A DNA stretch of 64,000 nucleotides from Pleodorina starrii. Taxonomy: Eukaryota; Chlorophyta; Chlorophyceae; Chlamydomonadales; Volvocaceae. Numbering within the stretch: position 1 is the first letter of the stretch; each line of letters begins with the position of its first letter. This document shows positions 59,301 to 64,000 of this stretch, one piece after another. The notes under the pieces are model-generated. The model was not told the DNA's origin. It searched no databases and saw only the letters and a program-made list of their open reading frames with translations. Location of the stretch: contig BRXU01000034.1 in NCBI GenBank assembly GCA_030267565.1, positions 79,501 to 143,500 of the forward strand, read 5' to 3'. Position numbers and translations under genes: made by a program.

Positions 59301-61114
59301 CCTGCCTCCACCGCCCCCGCCCTTACCTCCTCGCCGTCCCCGGCTCCGAAGCTCACCGCATCCAGACCGCCATCCACGTCCGCGCCCTCGCCCGCTCCCA
59401 CTCCCACCACGAGACCGCCACCACCATCACTGGCCACCATCCGACCAGTCAGATCGCCCAGTCCACCCACAATGCCGGACACGTGCGCCGCCTTGGCTGC
59501 ACTCTGCTCCCGGCTCCGCGTCAGCAGCTTCGCCGTGTCGAGCACCGCGATGTACTGCCCCATATACTCCTCCGAAGCGAAGCGGTGAACCAGGGAGCGG
59601 CAGGAGCTGTCGCTGCCCACCGCCTCGTCCATGTAGGACGCCATGGCGCCCTGCGGGAGCTGCGCGGAGGAAGCAGCAGGACAGCACACGGACGACGGCA
59701 CCGGGCGTGCCGTACTAGGTTATACGGTGTGCAGTACAGCTTCGGAGCGAGGCGGAAAGGTACGGTAAAAGAGGGAAACTCGGCGGGGTGCGGCTGCTGC
59801 CAACCCATCGTCCTCATCACCAAAACACGCAGCGGGAGGCAGCAAGCGCCCCTTGACCAGGTACCACCACCACCACCACCACCACCATCAGAGGCGGCCG
59901 GCGAGACGCCCTTATGCGCCGCCATAGAGATCAAGTCGTACTGCCGTACTGCCGCGCCGTACTGCCGTGCCGTACCTTCCTGTCTGGCGGGTAAAAGACC
60001 AGCTTCTCGTGGGGGTACGCCATAAGCGGCACCAACAGATCGTGGCTGTAGGGGCGGCCGTTGCGGATCTGCTTGACGGCGGAGAAGATGGGGACATGGC
60101 AGAAGCCTGGCGACAGGAAGGTGAGAGCGAGAGCGAGAGCGAGAGGAGGAAGGGGGTTGGGAGTGAGATCGGGGGCTATTGAGCTGTTCAAAAACCAGTG
60201 GACAGGAAGCAGTCGAGCCGGGGAACGCGGGAGGAGGGTGGCAAGGGTGAGAGCCAGGGTGAGATGATGGCGGCCGCAGCGAAGGTGCACGAGGCACCGG
60301 AGAGGCGGCAGCTACGAGGGGTCGGAGGGCGAAGGCGAGGGCGATGTGGGAGGTACCGTACACGATGAGAACGAAATGCTCGTCTGCAGGGCAGGAGGGC
60401 AGGGAAGGAAGGCGCCTCCTAGCCGGACCTGGTCCGTGCAGGCCCGACGCCGAACCCAACGACGATGACCTGCCCGGCCCTGCCTTGCCCGGCAGGTATG
60501 CCAGGCCGGCGCCTGCGCCCACCAACAGCCCCGCCCGTCTGTCCGCCCGCCCGTGCGCCGCCCCCTCACCCACCCAATGTGCACACGGGCACATCCCGTG
60601 TGTTGAGTATGAATATGGTGTTCTCCAGCTTGATGTGCCCGGCGTCATGAAACCGTTGAAGCTCCGAAACCACCGAATCCAGCTGCAAAGACGGAAGCGG
60701 AGACCGGCGGAGGACCCAGGTGGGATTGCGGGACGCGAGGGGGAGAGCGGCGGAGGGATGACTTCGGAGCCGCCCGTCCGGACGTCAGGAAAGCCATTGC
60801 TCGACCGGGCAAGAGTCATTTAAGACAGGCAGCAGGGCAGGACAGCACAGAACACGACAGGGCAGGGCACCATTAGACAGGTCAGGGCAGGACAGGGCTT
60901 GAACGGCGCCCAGATCGGGCCGCGCGTAGGCTACAAGAAGCAACGCCCATGATGGGACGAGAGCCGAACCAGGCAGCGGCAGCTGTGCGGCTGCTGCGCG
61001 TTCCGCGCGGCGCCCCTCCGTGCCCTGCACCCGGCCCCACAACCGCACGCACCCGTATCCGAAATGCGGGCGCAAAGTCCTCAAACGTGATGCCGTGGAC
61101 CCTGCGTCCGGTGC

Positions 61115-61148
<34 letters not shown>

Positions 61149-62967
61149 GCAACGGCAACGCGCGCTCAATTCGCAGCCACCCAACACGGACCCCGCAGGA
61201 CTGGCGTCAAGCAACGGACTCCATTAGTGCACTCGGTAGAGGGAAGGGGGGGAGGGGACAAGGACGAGGGCCATCAGGAAGGGACGTGGGCAAGGGACGT
61301 GGGCAAGGAACCGGTAGAGTGGAGGGGAGGCGCTGACAGCCGACAGATGCGCTGCCGGGCAGCGAAGCCCGAGGGGTGCGTACGTGTGGCGCACGAGCAG
61401 CGCAGCACGCCGATTATGTAAGGGCGATTTTGGGAGGCAAACCCGTCACCGATGACGCGCAGGGAGTGACAGCACTCGGGCGGCCAGGACCACCCGCGCG
61501 CGCCAGGAAGCGCGCAAGGAGATCGCGAAATCACCCGTCGAAAGCGGCGGCACCCCGCTCCACTCCGCGCCGCGCCGCGACGCGGTGCGGAGGTCGGGGC
61601 CGTCGGTGCCCATACATACGCTGCTCAAAAGAGCGCTCACATCGCTCTCACAGATATATACCGCTCTCAGACGGCGCATATACGGTGGTGCTCACTTTCC
61701 GTCCCGAATGACCACCACCGCGGTGCCCCGCTTGACGCGCGTGGAGTTGATGTGGTAGCGACGCAGCTGGTTGGCGATGCCCAGCGCGGAGGGCAGCCGC
61801 ACGCGATCCTGGAACACCGCCAGGTCGGGATACAGGGTCGCGCTGGTGGGGGGCAGGGGACAAGGACGAGGGCCATGGAGAAGGGACGTGGGGAAGGGAC
61901 GTGGGCCAGGGACGTGGCCAAGGGACGTGGGCCAGGGACGTGTGCAAGGGACGAGGGCCCAGTGTAACGACCACAATAACAAGGGGCGAGAGGGTAAGGC
62001 CAGGCGCCAGGGAGCGGGCTTTGGAGAGGCGGGGCGTGTGCTGAAAGAAGGACGGGTGCTGGAACGGGGGCGGGTGCGAGAAGGGGTCCTCAGAAAGATG
62101 GGGATGGTCGGGCGGAAAGGGAGAAAGGCGGAAGGGCGGCGCGGTCCGGCGCGGTCCGGTGCAGCAGCCAGCCTCAGAGGGGTAAATGGGTCGGAGGGCA
62201 GGTCGAAGGGCGCGACCGGGCAGAGTCGTGGGGGGGGGGGGAAATAAGCGAGGTAAGCCCGTTGGGTTGAGCCCCGGCGGGCTGGCTTTGCTTGCGCGAT
62301 GCTTCAGCTTACTTGTACAGCGGCTCCATCGCTTCGTGCGTCCAGGCCCGCTCCCATCCCGGCTTTTCAGAGACTACTTCGACCTCCTGGGAGGGATGAA
62401 TGAAAAAGAGCGGGTTTGGAGTTGCTGTGGCTGTGTTGGGGCGGGGATGTTTGTGACTGGGCCCCACGGCGTGTATGATACATGGTCCGGGTGTGGACGG
62501 CAGCAGGCCGCCGGGTATACTTGGGAAGAGACGACGCCGGCGAGGAATGCCGGAGGGTTCGGCCCGACCAGCCGAATCGTCGAGGGGGTTATCTACGTAT
62601 AGGCCGGAGCCCTGAATCGTCGTGGGGGGGGGGGTCTTTGCGCCTGGTGGGGACGCCAGGCCACGCCCACGCGGTGCGTTTCCGCGGGGGCAGGAAGAAC
62701 ACGTTCCTCTGGGTGCGTGCTGCAACGCAGCGTCCCTGACCCTAGTGCAGTGCCGCGCCAGGGAAGGGTTCCAAATGCTAGGAGCCCTGGGTATCCCGAC
62801 CTCAACGCAAGTGTCGGTGGGATGCAAGACCCTCAAGCCATCAATATGAAAACAAATGCGACCTTTCTCACCGGGTCTGGTCCCTGGGCTGCTGCGTCCT
62901 GCTGATCGGCCCATACCCTCAAGAAGGCGAGCAGAAGAATCGAGCACTTAAGCAACAACGACTTCAT
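56379..62967 (-). CDS. GT90/CAP10-domain glycosyltransferase with signal peptide
   Basis: Fourteen exons join in phase (468 aa): 62967-62872, 62386-62313, 61842-61696, 61101-61053, 60682-60574, 60383-60357, 60106-59976, 59659-59357, 58466-58347, 58032-57991, 57570-57526, 57243-57143, 56785-56722, 56477-56379. The start MKSLLLKCSILLLAFLRVWA is a good signal peptide. Then come FILNTRDVPVC, HVPIFSAVK, HDLLVPLMAYP, YTLIISCDYKTANPGLAWLL, TNSLVLK, YWYEFYYRALQ and MAEQGQRFAYKYLSQ. These match the CAP10/GT90 order seen in protein O-glucosyl- and xylosyltransferases of the ER/Golgi (NTRD-P, P-FS--K, D-L-P, S-VLK, W-EFYY-L, and the Q-F C-terminal helix). No KDEL tail is present. Donor sugar and acceptor are unknown. 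Exon 6 is only 27 bp. Confidence 0.76.
61253..61313. repeat. GGGACGTGGGCAA-type minisatellite, GT90 intron 3
   Basis: Three imperfect 13-bp copies resembling GGGACGTGGGCAA follow the motif GACAAGGACGAGGGCCAT. The same lead-in and unit recur in the next intron upstream in the gene. Confidence 0.7.
61856..61957. repeat. GGGACGTGGGCCA-type minisatellite, GT90 intron 2
   Basis: About six imperfect 12-13-bp copies of GGGACGTGGGCCA follow GACAAGGACGAGGGCCAT, the same lead-in as the array at 61253-61313. They begin just outside exon 3 of the GT90 gene. Confidence 0.75.
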
Positions 62968-64000
62968 GTCCAAGCGTTGCTCCTCACACGGCGGACTGAA
63001 AGTGACGCACGCTGGTTGCTTGGACCATGGCTGGCGTGCCGTTGATAAAACCCCCTACTTGACTACCTCAGCCTTTTCATTGAAGAGCAGGTCCCTCGTA
63101 AATTTTTAAGCGTTTATATTTACGATACTAGCGACTTTTAACAACGCTGAATGGTATTGCAGCTGCGAGTGATTAAAATTGCGGATTGCGAAGAAGATGT
63201 ACCATGTATCAGCATGTAAGTAAATATTTGGGTTGCATCTACGTGTCGCAGTAATTGCTTATTATGACCGTGAGCAAAGCCGAAGCGAAATCCTTCGTTG
63301 ACCGAATCGTACTCCTGGAAAGTACGGCACAGCAACAGCTCAGAGCCTCAGACTCGACCCCCTTTAGCAGATGCCTGGCTTTCCAATGCCCTCTTCTGAG
63401 AAAACTCTCACTGGCGAGCGCAAGTCCCTAAGCCTGCCACAGCATTAGCGCATCACCGCGCAACACCGCCAGCCCTCCCCAGCCCACCCCAGCACGCCGC
63501 GTTCGCCGACACGCCACAGACAACAAGCTCGCCGCCGCATCGCCACGCAGCTGCACACGAGTTTCTATCTCATTAACGTTTCTCTCGTCCGTCAAGCGCG
63601 CCAGCAACTCCGGTTGCTGCCTCATATCCTAGTGGCGGCACTCGGCTTGGCCCTGCTTGGCTGTGCCGTGCTGACAGAATGACACCTTTCAACTACTACG
63701 CCCGTAGAGACTTCGCAAGATTGCGCCTCAAGCCGTGCGCTATCCATTTGGTGAACGGGGTCTCATTCAATTAGAGACGATGTGCGAGAGGCAAGGAGGT
63801 GACGAGTTCCAAGCTGCTTGGCAGGCTCAAGGCCCTCAGGGGCTGTCGTGATACACCACGTGCGCAGCACAGCGCGTGTAACGAACGACCATCCGTCTTT
63901 CGCCCTGATGACCCGGCACGCTGGCAGGCAGTGCGCAGCAGCCAGAACGTACTTGAAGCAAAACTGCGGCCGGACTCGATGCGAGCAACGCCCGAGGAGC
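62968..64000. other. Region upstream of the GT90 gene; possible exon at the window edge
   Basis: The first 450 bp are AT-richer and should hold the GT90 promoter. A minus-strand frame at 63428-63625 (65 codons, starting MRQQPELLARLTDERNVNEI) has protein-like composition and might be a 3' exon of a gene that continues to the right. I do not recognise it and no splice partner is visible. Confidence 0.3.

Overview
This window looks like nuclear DNA of a green alga, probably Chlorophyta and perhaps chlamydomonad-like. It is GC-rich. Its genes carry 2 to 13 short GT-AG introns each, and the proteins are full of Ala, Gln, Pro, Gly and Ser runs. One gene resembles the plant plastid transcription factor pTAC10/PAP3 and has a transit-peptide-like N-terminus; another carries the plant DUF506 domain. 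No bacterial operon, organellar gene, rRNA or convincing tRNA was seen. All gene models below were built by hand from open frames, splice signals and intron-phase agreement; none is backed by transcripts.

Layout. 1-1319 (+): last three exons of a NOP53-like ribosome-biogenesis protein that begins outside the window. 2548-22904 (-): three tandem paralogs (called A, B and C) of an uncharacterised acyltransferase-like family with a BioF2/FemAB-like GNAT fold. 24746-26769 (-): a DUF506 (PDDEXK_6) protein. 29450-33791 (+): a fourth paralog (D) of the same family, inverted. 37723-40063 (-): a CaMK/CDPK-like kinase without EF hands. 41684-45857 (+): a plastid S1-domain protein. 48226-54061 (-): a GT31 glycosyltransferase. 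56379-62967 (-): a 14-exon GT90/CAP10 glycosyltransferase with a signal peptide. The stretches between genes are 1-4 kb and hold no gene I can support.

The most striking object is a minisatellite of about 224 copies of a 19-bp unit (4,256 bp) inside intron 5 of paralog A. It is flanked by a 9-bp direct repeat. The matching intron of paralog D has the same flanking sequence but a single, unexpanded site. The 19-bp unit has no stop codon in any frame, so the array makes very long spurious open frames on both strands. It also contains two successive 931-bp (49-unit) higher-order blocks.

The four paralogs share one exon plan. They range from near-identical exons (2 and 3 in A and B; 3 in A, B and D; 4 in C and D) to completely different N-termini and linkers, which suggests a young cluster shaped by duplication and gene conversion. 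Two of the four have a transmembrane segment ahead of the catalytic region. Together with the GT31 and GT90 genes this makes a window rich in enzymes that may act in the secretory pathway; a functional link between them is only a guess.
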